Shown here piece after piece: positions 45,304 to 54,422 of a stretch of DNA of 64,000 nucleotides (its first letter is position 1; the number at the start of each line of letters is the position of its first letter). Both the position numbers and the translations under genes were made by a program. The stretch is taken from the NCBI GenBank assembly GCA_902626645.1, contig CACOGC010000004.1, forward strand, positions 46,390 to 110,389, in the 5' to 3' direction. The notes under the pieces were generated by a model. That model searched no databases, was not told the DNA's origin, and worked only from the letters and a program-made list of their open reading frames with translations. This DNA is from an uncultured Pelagibacteraceae bacterium (GTDB lineage Bacteria > Pseudomonadota > Alphaproteobacteria > Pelagibacterales > Pelagibacteraceae).

Positions 45304-45331
45304 ATGTAGGAACGATTTAAGTTTTTTCAAG
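45304..45331 (-). promoter_or_regulatory. RpoH (sigma32)-type promoter of hsp20
   Basis: Minus strand CTTGAAA (45331-45325), 14-nt spacer, CCTACAT (45310-45304). Confidence 0.65.
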
Positions 45332-45340
45332 ATTGAGAAA

Positions 45341-47416
45341 TTAAATTTTTTTTGAAATTTTTAGTGCAAAAGCATAGTCTAAAGCTATTTCTTCTATAGC
45401 GCCATCTCTACCTGATTTTCCACCATGACCTGCATCCATTTCTGTTTTTAAAAGTAATAAATTATTATCTGTTTTTAAGTCTCTTAGCTTGGCAGTAAAT
45501 TTAGCAGGCTCATCAAACAATACTCTATTGTCACTTAAACTAGTGGTAATTAACATATGAGGGTAGTCCATTTTTTTTATATTATTATAAGGAGCATAAG
45601 AAAATATATAATCAAAGTGAACTTTATTATCTTTGGCATTACCAAACTCATCAAATTCACCAACTGTTAATGGTAGAGAGTGATCAAGGTTAGTAGTTAA
45701 AGAGTCAACAAATGGAACCGCCATTATAATCCCTAAAAATAATTTTGGAGATTGGTTTACCACTGCCCCCATTAATAATCCACCTGCAGATCCACCCATA
45801 CCAATGATCTTACCAGCAGAAGAGTATTTCTTTTCAATTAAATATTTAGCTGCATAAATGTAATCCTCAAAAGTATTTTTTTTGTTTGTTAATTTTCCTT
45901 CTTTCCACCATTTCATACCCTTTTCCATTCCACCTCTAATATGGGCTGTAGCCCAGATGATATCTCTGTTGATCAAACTCAAACGTGTAGATGAAAAACT
46001 AGGGCTCATTGAATTTCCGTATGAACCATAACCGTACAATAAGACATTTGCAGTTCCATCAATCTTGGTTTTCTTATGTCTTGTTATTGTTAAAGGAACC
46101 ATTCTTCCATCATGAGATTTATATTCAATTCTCTCTACGATATAATCCTCTGAATTATGGCCTGATGGAATTTCTTGTTCTTTAACTAATTTTTTAGATT
46201 TATCTGAAAGATTATATGAATAAACTCTTGAAGGAGTTTTCGGCGATGAATATCCAAGGTAAATTTCGTCTGTGTTTCGATCTTTTTGTTTAAGAGAAAT
46301 ATTTGGTACGTATACTTTTTCATCTGAAAAAATTAATTCTTCTTCAAAATTTGTTGATATATTTCTAATGAATAATTTATCTAATGCATCAGAAGTTTCT
46401 GATCGAATTATCCAATTTTTTAAAAATACACAACCACCAATTAAAACTTCATTTTTTGAAGGTACAAAAGGTTTCCAATTTTGGTTCTCTAAGCTTGATG
46501 AGATATCAATCTTAAAATCCTCAGCATCATTATTTGTATGATTGTAAAAATTGTTAGCCCAAGAATTTATAGAGTATAAAATTCCTCTTTGTCTTTTAAT
46601 GATTAATTTTGGTTTTGGAGTTATTTCATCAACACCAAAATAGTATTGCTCTGATGTGTTGTGATCAGAAGTTGTTATTAGATAATATTTTTCATCAGAA
46701 GTTAAGCTTATTCCAACTGTAAAAGCTTCACTTTTTTCTTCAAAGACCAAATAATCCTCACTTAAATGGTCTCCAATTTTGTGTCTATATATTTTTCGGG
46801 CACGATGATTTTCATCTAATTTTGAGTAAAAAATATATTTATCGTCCAGACTAAAAGTAATACTACCAGATGTGTCCGTTATTTCTTTTGTGACCATCTT
46901 ATTTGTTGAAATATCTCTTATGAAGATTTTGTAATACTCTGATCCTTTGGTATCCAGAGAATATGCAAGTAGCTTATCGTTATGGCTTACTTCTAAATCT
47001 CCCACTCCAAAATATTCAACGCCTAATTTTTCTTTTTCTTTATCTCCGTTCCAAATTTCTTCAACATTATCTGTATTAATTTTTTTACGGAGTTTGATAG
47101 AATAATTTCCTTCGGTTGTGGTTTTTGTCCAATAATCATAAGTGTGATCTCTAAAAGGAAGAGACTCATCATCTAATTTTATTCTTCCCTTTATTTCATC
47201 AAAGAGTTTTTTCTGTAAGTTTTTAGTATCTTTAAGATGATAGTCAGTATGATTGTTTTCTTCAATTAAGTATTTTTTTACTTCTGGATTTAATTTATTT
47301 TTGTCTTTTAAGACTTCAAGAATATCTTTTTGATGTATCCAGCTGTAATTATCTTCCCAACTCGTGTTGTGACAAGATTTTATTTCCAGTTTTTTTCTAA
47401 GTTGTGGTACCTTCAT
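45341..47416 (-). CDS. ptrB: Oligopeptidase B / prolyl oligopeptidase family (S9)
   Basis: LLYGYGSYGNSMSPSFSSTRLSLINRDIIWATAHIRGGMEKGMKWW; IGMGGSAGGLLMGAV catalytic Ser; DAGHGGKSGR. Confidence 0.95.
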   Translation of the reverse strand: MKVPQLRKKLEIKSCHNTSWEDNYSWIHQKDILEVLKDKNKLNPEVKKYLIEENNHTDYHLKDTKNLQKKLFDEIKGRIKLDDESLPFRDHTYDYWTKTTTEGNYSIKLRKKINTDNVEEIWNGDKEKEKLGVEYFGVGDLEVSHNDKLLAYSLDTKGSEYYKIFIRDISTNKMVTKEITDTSGSITFSLDDKYIFYSKLDENHRARKIYRHKIGDHLSEDYLVFEEKSEAFTVGISLTSDEKYYLITTSDHNTSEQYYFGVDEITPKPKLIIKRQRGILYSINSWANNFYNHTNNDAEDFKIDISSSLENQNWKPFVPSKNEVLIGGCVFLKNWIIRSETSDALDKLFIRNISTNFEEELIFSDEKVYVPNISLKQKDRNTDEIYLGYSSPKTPSRVYSYNLSDKSKKLVKEQEIPSGHNSEDYIVERIEYKSHDGRMVPLTITRHKKTKIDGTANVLLYGYGSYGNSMSPSFSSTRLSLINRDIIWATAHIRGGMEKGMKWWKEGKLTNKKNTFEDYIYAAKYLIEKKYSSAGKIIGMGGSAGGLLMGAVVNQSPKLFLGIIMAVPFVDSLTTNLDHSLPLTVGEFDEFGNAKDNKVHFDYIFSYAPYNNIKKMDYPHMLITTSLSDNRVLFDEPAKFTAKLRDLKTDNNLLLLKTEMDAGHGGKSGRDGAIEEIALDYAFALKISKKI

Positions 47417-47432
47417 AAAAAAGAAGAACTAT

Positions 47433-47936
47433 ATGAATATCATAATTTATACATTAGTCATTTTGACTATTTTATACTTTCTATTGAAATTTATAACTAA
47501 GATTTCCTCAAAAAAAATATCAAAAGGTCTAAGGATTTTATTAATACTTGGTTTTATTGTATTAGCAATTTTATTTGCCATCGGTGGGCGTTTTTTATTA
47601 ACGTTGCCTTTTACATTAGCTAGTCTTGCATTATTAAAATTAAAAGGTCTATCTATTTTTCAATTAATATCGCTTTATAGATTAATTCAAACATTGAGAA
47701 GATCAGGAAGATTTTCTTTTAATCAATCGAACCTAAATAACTCATCTTCAATTTCAGTAACTGAAGCATATAAAATATTAAATTTAGATGTGAATAAAAA
47801 AATTACAAAAGAAGATGTAAATAAAGCTTATGTAAAAATACAAAAAAAAATCCATCCGGATATTTCACCAGAGACAGCTAGGTTGTCCTCAATAGTAAAT
47901 GAAGCAAAAGATATAGTTTTGAACGATATTTCTTAA
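47433..47936 (+). CDS. Membrane-anchored J-domain-like protein
   Basis: N-terminal TMs, C-terminal TEAYKILNLDVNKKITKEDVNKAYVKIQKKIHPDISPETARLSSIVNEAKDIVL with HPD motif. Confidence 0.75.
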   Translation: MNIIIYTLVILTILYFLLKFITKISSKKISKGLRILLILGFIVLAILFAIGGRFLLTLPFTLASLALLKLKGLSIFQLISLYRLIQTLRRSGRFSFNQSNLNNSSSISVTEAYKILNLDVNKKITKEDVNKAYVKIQKKIHPDISPETARLSSIVNEAKDIVLNDIS

Positions 47937-48895
47937 TTTAGAATCTCTAAAGCTTTATCAAATATTTTCTGTGGATTTATTCTATCTTTTCCAGAGGTAT
48001 GATGCCTAACAGTTTCCTCACCATCTGGAATTATCGGGAACATTTTAGAGTTATAATTTCCATAAATAATTGGCGTATCAACCATCAAAGTTATCGTTTT
48101 AGTCCCCAATGCCGCAGATAAGTGACTAAAACTTGAGTCATTACAAATAGACAGATTACAGTTTTTTATGATCGGCAAAATTTCTTTAATCGATAAATCA
48201 TCTAAAGGTAAACATGTGTCTTTAAATTTAGACTGAAGTATTTCATTAAGAATAATTTGCTCGTCACTATTTTTACCAGTGGCAAGATAAAAATTACATT
48301 TTTTAATTTTTGAAATTTTTTCCATAAAATCAATAAATATTTTCGAGGGAACCCTTTTCGTAGGGCCTGAGCCACCAATTCCTAAGAGTATATTAATTTT
48401 ATTGCTATCAATGTTAAATTTTTCAACTGATTTTGAAATAGTTTCATCATCAATATGTATTTCAGGATCATCAATTTCTTTAATATTTAATTTATCTTTT
48501 AAAAATTTTTTAGGCGTATTAATAATGTGCTGGTCAGTTTTACTAAATAATGGATACTGATAAATTTCGGCTATTCCTGATAATTTTGCTATTAAGTTAA
48601 ACCTAAGAGAAGAATTAAAAATGAAAATTTTATCAAAACTTTGTTTTTTTAATTCTTTAATCAAATTTAAAGTTCCAAAAAAACCACCATGTTTATTGCT
48701 TAATTTTTTATCTCTTTCTAAGATAAGAATTTCATTAATGTAATTAGTTTGATGTAAGAATTCTGCAGCTTTAGAATTTTCTCTCACCAAGAGACTTACT
48801 GGTGAATTATATTTTTTTGATATTGCCTTAATAAAGGGTAAAAAGATTACTGTATCGCCAATACCCATTCTATTTTGGACAGCTAATATTTTCAT
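47933..48895 (-). CDS. Glycosyltransferase family 9 (heptosyltransferase-like)
   Basis: NRMGIGDTVIFLPFIKAISKKY; LLGIGGSGPTKRVP; ICNDSSFSHLSAALGTKTITL. Confidence 0.88.
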   Translation of the reverse strand: MKILAVQNRMGIGDTVIFLPFIKAISKKYNSPVSLLVRENSKAAEFLHQTNYINEILILERDKKLSNKHGGFFGTLNLIKELKKQSFDKIFIFNSSLRFNLIAKLSGIAEIYQYPLFSKTDQHIINTPKKFLKDKLNIKEIDDPEIHIDDETISKSVEKFNIDSNKINILLGIGGSGPTKRVPSKIFIDFMEKISKIKKCNFYLATGKNSDEQIILNEILQSKFKDTCLPLDDLSIKEILPIIKNCNLSICNDSSFSHLSAALGTKTITLMVDTPIIYGNYNSKMFPIIPDGEETVRHHTSGKDRINPQKIFDKALEILN

Positions 48896-48945
48896 ATTCG
48901 ATTTATAAACTTTACTAATTTTTATATTTTATATAAATTTTTATT

Positions 48946-49830
48946 ATGACAAAAATAAGTGGGATATATGCAGCTTCGATGTCAGTTCTGAACTCTGATT
49001 TGAGCTTAAATATTGAAAAAACCATATCACATGCAGAAAATTTAATTGACCAAGGTTGTCATGGCACTGCAATATTTGGAAGCACTGGCCAAGCACAATT
49101 AATTCCTATCGTTGAAAAGATTAAATTACTAAATCACCTTTCAGAAAGTAAATACAAAGAGAAACATTTAATTGGAACAGGATTAAATTCTTTAAATGAA
49201 ACAATTAATTTGATGAAAATTTCAGTTTCTCTAAACTTTAAAAAATTTTTAATCATGCCACCAGCTTATTATAAATATCAAGACAAGGATGTAATAAACT
49301 TTTACACAAAAATCATTGATGCAATACCAGACTCTAAAATTATACTATATAATTTTGAGAAATTGTGTGGATATAAATTTAGTATTGAATGTGTGGAAAA
49401 ATTGGTTCACAAATTTCCTGATCAAATTGTAGGTGTGAAGGATAGTTCTTACAATTTATTTGAAAAGTTAAAGTTGGAAAATTTTTCAGTTATGCCAGGT
49501 TCAGAGTCAAAATTACTTAAAGGATTAGAAAATGGTTGCTCAGGTATTATTACTGCAACTTGCAATGCTACATCTCAATTAGCTCGAAAAGTTTACGATG
49601 ATTTTAAAGAAAAGAAAGATCATTCTTTAAACCGAAAATTAGTTAATGTCAGAAATACTTTTGAAAAATATAATTTAATTTCAGCTCTTCATACTTTGTT
49701 TTCAAAAGAGAACAAAATTTATGGAAATCTATTACCACCTTTAAGTTTACTTAGCGAAGTTGATGAGAGAAATCTTTTGCAGAGTTTAAAAGATTTAAAT
49801 TTTGAAACAAAATCACAATTGGCAGCTTGA
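48946..49830 (+). CDS. DHDPS/NAL-family aldolase or lyase
   Basis: GCHGTAIFGSTGQAQLIPIVEKIKLL; KIILYNFEKLCGYKFS; VGVKDSSYN. Confidence 0.88.
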   Translation: MTKISGIYAASMSVLNSDLSLNIEKTISHAENLIDQGCHGTAIFGSTGQAQLIPIVEKIKLLNHLSESKYKEKHLIGTGLNSLNETINLMKISVSLNFKKFLIMPPAYYKYQDKDVINFYTKIIDAIPDSKIILYNFEKLCGYKFSIECVEKLVHKFPDQIVGVKDSSYNLFEKLKLENFSVMPGSESKLLKGLENGCSGIITATCNATSQLARKVYDDFKEKKDHSLNRKLVNVRNTFEKYNLISALHTLFSKENKIYGNLLPPLSLLSEVDERNLLQSLKDLNFETKSQLAA

Positions 49831-49831
49831 G

Positions 49832-51019
49832 ATGTATTTAGCGAGATTTCTTAACAAAGTTTTTAAAAAAGGAGGGTTTATCCTGACCGATGCTGATTCC
49901 AAGGATTATATTATTGGTCAGCCAACTGACGATCCTATTAAATTAAAAATTCTTAATAAGAAACTCCATTATAAATTACTATTTCATCCAGATCTTTACT
50001 TTGGGGAGGCATATACAAACGGAGATATAGTTATCGAAAATGGATCGCTTACAGATTTTTTAGATCTAGCATTGATGAATATTGGAAGAAACGAGTTAAA
50101 CATTTTTAGTTATCTTTTAAATAAACTAAGAGGGTCTTACCGATATCTTACCAATTTTAACTTTATCAAAAAATCTAAAATGAATGTTTCACATCATTAT
50201 GATATCAAAGATGATCTCTATGATTTGTTTTTAGATCCTAAAAGACAATATTCATGTGCTTATTTTAAAAATGAAAATGATAGTCTTGAAACTGCACAGA
50301 ATAATAAGATTCAACATATAATTAAAAAATTAAATATTAAACCTGACCAAAAAGTTTTAGACATAGGATGTGGCTGGGGATCATTAGCAATTGATATTGC
50401 TAAAAATGCTAAGTGTGAAGTTACAGGAATAACCCTATCAGAAAATCAACTAAACTATTGTAATCAAAAAGCAAAAGAAATGAATTTACAGAACCAAGTA
50501 AAATTTAAACTGATGGATTATAGAGAGCTGGATGAGAAATTTGATAGAATAGTGAGTGTTGGCATGTTCGAACACGTTGGAAGGAAATTTTATAAAAAGT
50601 TTTTTAAACAAATAGAAAAATTGTTGAAAGATGATGGTGTTTCGTTAATTCACACTATTGGGTCTGTTAACCCGCCGAGAGATCCTCATCCTTGGATTAC
50701 AAAATATATTTTTCCTGGTGGTTATACCCCAAGCTTAAGTGAAGTAACGAATCCTATTGAAAAAGCTGGCTTAATTGTAACTGACATTGAAGTTTTAAGA
50801 CTTCATTATGCTCATACTTTAAGACATTGGAAAGAAAACTGTTTAAAAAATAAAGATAAAATAATCCAAATGTTCGATGAAAAATTTTTTAGAATGTGGG
50901 AGTTTTATCTCGCTGGTTGTGAAATGGCATTTAAGTGGGGTGACCAAGTTGTTTATCAATTTCAACTCACTAAAAATTATAGATCAACCCCCGTGACTAG
51001 AGACTATATTTATCAATAA
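49832..51019 (+). CDS. cfa: Cyclopropane-fatty-acyl-phospholipid synthase (ORF track start 49802; ATG 49832 preferred)
   Basis: VSHHYDIKDDLYDLFLDPKRQYSCAYF; VLDIGCGWGSLAIDIAK; VGMFEHVGRKFYKKFF. Confidence 0.94.
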   Translation: MYLARFLNKVFKKGGFILTDADSKDYIIGQPTDDPIKLKILNKKLHYKLLFHPDLYFGEAYTNGDIVIENGSLTDFLDLALMNIGRNELNIFSYLLNKLRGSYRYLTNFNFIKKSKMNVSHHYDIKDDLYDLFLDPKRQYSCAYFKNENDSLETAQNNKIQHIIKKLNIKPDQKVLDIGCGWGSLAIDIAKNAKCEVTGITLSENQLNYCNQKAKEMNLQNQVKFKLMDYRELDEKFDRIVSVGMFEHVGRKFYKKFFKQIEKLLKDDGVSLIHTIGSVNPPRDPHPWITKYIFPGGYTPSLSEVTNPIEKAGLIVTDIEVLRLHYAHTLRHWKENCLKNKDKIIQMFDEKFFRMWEFYLAGCEMAFKWGDQVVYQFQLTKNYRSTPVTRDYIYQ

Positions 51020-51048
51020 ATTATTGATAGAATCATTTCTTCTCAGAA

Positions 51049-52245
51049 ATGAAAAAAAAACAAAAAAAATCAAAAAAAAAGAGAAAAGTATTAAAAAAAG
51101 TCAAATCCTATAAGTTTCGAAGAAAAGGTAAAAAAACTAAAAGGGTTGTTAAAAGATTCAAAAAAAAAAGAATTATCAAAAAAAGGAAAAATAAGGTTAA
51201 AAAATTAAAAAAAACTAATTATTCAAAACAAATTAAAAAAACCCAAAACGAAAGTATAGTTTTAAAATTAGTTAAATTGCAACTATCCTTGAAACCTCAA
51301 TTCAATTTTAAATTTAATTTTAGTTTAGAAAAACATATTCAAGGTTTTTTTGACAAAATTTCAGAGACAATTTCAAGTTATAAAGTTTTAAAACGTGATG
51401 AAAAAAGAAGAATTAAGATAGAAAAAATTGAAAGAGAGAGGGCAGAAAAAATTGAGTTGGCTAAACAAAAAGAGGAAGAACAAGCTCTCAGAGTTAAACT
51501 AAAAGAACAAACACTTAAAGAAGAAGCTAGATTGGAAAAACAACGAGTAAAAGATATAAAATTATTCTTAAGAAAAGAACAAGCACTTTTGAGAATTGAG
51601 CAAGCTGAAAAACAAAAACAGTTTTTAAAACAATTAAGATTAGATAAACAAATTGAAAAATTCAGAATTAGAGAAGTCAAGGAACTAGAAAAACTTGAGA
51701 AAATTTCTTTAAAAGAAAAAAGAGAAGACTATGCAGGTTTACAAGAAAGAATTGATAAACTTAAGGAAAAATATCGATTACTTCGAGATCAAAAAATTAA
51801 AGAAAGAGTTGAAGCATTAGGGGTTAAACTTCAAGGTGATGAAGATAGAGAAACCTTATTAGAAAAAGAAAAAGAATATACTTTAGCAAGACAAAAAATT
51901 GAATTTGCATTAGAAAGTTTTTACAGAAGTGCAAGTAGCCTAGTATTTCAGTTAAATAAAAGACATATCACCCGCGACATGTCTATTTTTCGTTGTATAG
52001 ACAGAAGATTTGAAACTGGTGAAGTTTTTATTAAATGGGATGAGTCACAAGATGATGACTGGTTATTATTAATTTATATTAAAAATAATTCTCCAGATGA
52101 AGGAATTGTTATTGAAGATAAAACTAATCCTGAAAAAAATCTTTCTCATGAGTTTAGAAATGTAGATATTTTCAAAGCGTCAGATACAATGGTAGACTCT
52201 TTAACGCAACTCATTGCAAGGAAAAGAGCCAAAAATAACAATTAA
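51049..52245 (+). CDS. Lysine-rich coiled-coil protein of unknown function
   Basis: 398-aa ORF; extremely K/R-rich N-terminus, long charged helical middle, normal-composition C-terminal domain. Confidence 0.75.
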   Translation: MKKKQKKSKKKRKVLKKVKSYKFRRKGKKTKRVVKRFKKKRIIKKRKNKVKKLKKTNYSKQIKKTQNESIVLKLVKLQLSLKPQFNFKFNFSLEKHIQGFFDKISETISSYKVLKRDEKRRIKIEKIERERAEKIELAKQKEEEQALRVKLKEQTLKEEARLEKQRVKDIKLFLRKEQALLRIEQAEKQKQFLKQLRLDKQIEKFRIREVKELEKLEKISLKEKREDYAGLQERIDKLKEKYRLLRDQKIKERVEALGVKLQGDEDRETLLEKEKEYTLARQKIEFALESFYRSASSLVFQLNKRHITRDMSIFRCIDRRFETGEVFIKWDESQDDDWLLLIYIKNNSPDEGIVIEDKTNPEKNLSHEFRNVDIFKASDTMVDSLTQLIARKRAKNNN

Positions 52246-52275
52246 ACATTTATATTAAATTAGGTATTATCTGTA

Positions 52276-52569
52276 ATGATTTTAGGATCTGCCTTTCTAA
52301 TAATTTTATATTTAATTTTCAGATACATTATTGCGTGGATCACATATTTTAATAATTTGGACCCAAGACTTGGTGATAGTACATGGCGGTTTACGTATGA
52401 TTATCCAGTAGTTGGTGAGAGAGATATCTCTGATTTGGATGATAAGGACTTTGTTAGATTAAGAAGAAAAAAGAATAAAATTATTTTATTAATGTACTCA
52501 ATAGTCTTAGTGATGTTTGTATCTTCTATGTCTCTATTAAGTAAATTTTTATTATTTTTTACAAGTTAG
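52276..52569 (+). CDS. Small membrane protein of unknown function
   Basis: Two TM segments flanking a short soluble region; codirectional with preceding gene. Confidence 0.6.
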   Translation: MILGSAFLIILYLIFRYIIAWITYFNNLDPRLGDSTWRFTYDYPVVGERDISDLDDKDFVRLRRKKNKIILLMYSIVLVMFVSSMSLLSKFLLFFTS

Positions 52570-52915
52570 ATTTTTTAAGTTGCTTTTTATTTTTTAAGTA
52601 AAGAAAAAAAGCTAGTATTTCATATACAATTGAAAATATATTAAAGATGATTGGTAACTTAAAAAATTTATAAAGAAATTTATATTTTGGCATTTTTTTC
52701 CATAATAATAAAAAAGCTTCCGCACCCCCAATAACTTTTTCACCATCTTTGACATGCAGTCTTCTCAAAAGTTGTTTACTATCTTTAGAGGTTTCTTGTT
52801 CTGCTAATTCATTATCTGTAATATCAACCCAATCAATTTCCTCTATTTCTTCCTTCTTATAGAGATCAATTTCTGCCTTACAAATTTTACAAGAATTATT
52901 AAAATAAACTTTCAT
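52559..52915 (-). CDS. DUF393 / DCC thiol-disulfide oxidoreductase family protein
   Basis: VYFNNSCKICKAEIDLYKKE CxxC motif; RRLHVKDGEKVIGGAEAFLLLWKKMPKY. Confidence 0.88.
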   Translation of the reverse strand: MKVYFNNSCKICKAEIDLYKKEEIEEIDWVDITDNELAEQETSKDSKQLLRRLHVKDGEKVIGGAEAFLLLWKKMPKYKFLYKFFKLPIIFNIFSIVYEILAFFLYLKNKKQLKKSNL

Positions 52916-53000
52916 AATTAGATGTTTTATTACTAATTTGTCCCATATATGTACATGCGTAAAATACTCTAGTTGAAAAATCTTTGAAACAATCTATTTA

Positions 53001-54422
53001 ATGTCTTCTATGAGTAATTTCTTTGAAAAATCTGACCTATCAAGAAGTGAGGCTGAAAATATTATCTCGGATACTCTTCAAAAATGTGATGATGGTGAGT
53101 TGTACTTAGAAAATTCTAAATCTGAGTCAATTTTACTAGATGATAATAAGATAAAAAATTCTAGTTATAATTCAGATTTAGGATTTGGGTTTAGAGCTAT
53201 CTCTGATGAAGTAGTTGCTTATTCTCACTCTAATGAAATTTCAAAAAACTCCTTAAAGCAATCTTCAGAAAATTTAAAATCGACACTTAAATCTGTCAAA
53301 GGTACCTATAATCATGAAATTCCTAAATCTAACAAGAAATATTATGAGAACATCAACCCTATTGAACAAAAATCTCTTAATGAAAAAATTAGAATACTTA
53401 ATGAAGTAAATAATTATCTGCGTTCAAAAGATGACAACATTAAACAAGTTACTGCTAATTTTTTGGGAGAACAAAAATCGGTTGAAATAATCAGATCTGG
53501 TGGAGAAACTTTAACTGATGTTCGTCCTTTAATAAGATTCAATGTATCCGTTATGCTTGAGAAAAATGGGAGAAAAGAGACGGGTGTGTATGGTGTTGGG
53601 GGAAGACAATCTTATGACTCTTATTTAAAAGATGATAACTGGAAAAGCGTTTGTGATGAGGCTTTGAGAATAGCTTCGGTAAATTTAGAAAGTAAACCTG
53701 CACCAGCTGGTGAAATGAAAGTTGTGCTAGGACCTGGTTGGCCGGCAATATTAATTCATGAGGCTGTTGGTCATGGTTTAGAAGGGGATTTTAACAGAAA
53801 AAAAACCTCAGCTTTTCATAATTTAATGGGCCAAAAAGTTGCAAGTGAGGGAGTTACAATTGTTGATGATGGCACTATTGATAACAGAAGAGGTAGTCTT
53901 ACAATTGATGATGAGGGAACCCCGACAGAAAAAACTGTTTTAATTGAGAATGGGATTTTAAAAAATTTTATGCAAGATCGTCTAAACGCTCGTTTAATGA
54001 AAACCAAATCTACTGGTAGTGGAAGAAGAGAAAACTATAGACATATTGTTCTTCCAAGAATGAGAAATACGATGATGCTGAGTGGTAATCAGACTCAAGA
54101 TGAGATGATTAAAGCTGTCGACAAAGGTATTTTTGCTGTGAGTTTTGGTGGCGGACAGGTTGATATTACCTCTGGAAAATTTGTATTCAATTGTACTGAA
54201 GCTTATGAGATTGTTAATGGTAAAATTGGATCTCCAATTAAAGGCGCGACTCTTATTGGAGATGGCCCTTCAATTTTAAAAGAAGTTTCTATGGTTGGGA
54301 ATGACATGATGATGGATCCTGGTATTGGAACATGTGGAAAAGCTGGCCAAGGTGTTCCCGTAGGCGTTGCTCAACCATCTATACTAATTAATAAGATGAC
54401 TGTTGGTGGCACAAAACTTTAA
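53001..54422 (+). CDS. tldD: TldD metalloprotease family protein
   Basis: ILIHEAVGHGLEGDFNRKKTSAF zinc motif; DDEGTPTEKTVLIENGILKNFMQDRLNAR. Confidence 0.97.
   Translation: MSSMSNFFEKSDLSRSEAENIISDTLQKCDDGELYLENSKSESILLDDNKIKNSSYNSDLGFGFRAISDEVVAYSHSNEISKNSLKQSSENLKSTLKSVKGTYNHEIPKSNKKYYENINPIEQKSLNEKIRILNEVNNYLRSKDDNIKQVTANFLGEQKSVEIIRSGGETLTDVRPLIRFNVSVMLEKNGRKETGVYGVGGRQSYDSYLKDDNWKSVCDEALRIASVNLESKPAPAGEMKVVLGPGWPAILIHEAVGHGLEGDFNRKKTSAFHNLMGQKVASEGVTIVDDGTIDNRRGSLTIDDEGTPTEKTVLIENGILKNFMQDRLNARLMKTKSTGSGRRENYRHIVLPRMRNTMMLSGNQTQDEMIKAVDKGIFAVSFGGGQVDITSGKFVFNCTEAYEIVNGKIGSPIKGATLIGDGPSILKEVSMVGNDMMMDPGIGTCGKAGQGVPVGVAQPSILINKMTVGGTKL

Noticed and set aside
51049-51240. A-rich lysine-codon stretch suspected as low-complexity noncoding or frameshift artefact
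   Set aside because: The frame stays open for 398 codons into a normal-composition domain and starts cleanly after cfa.
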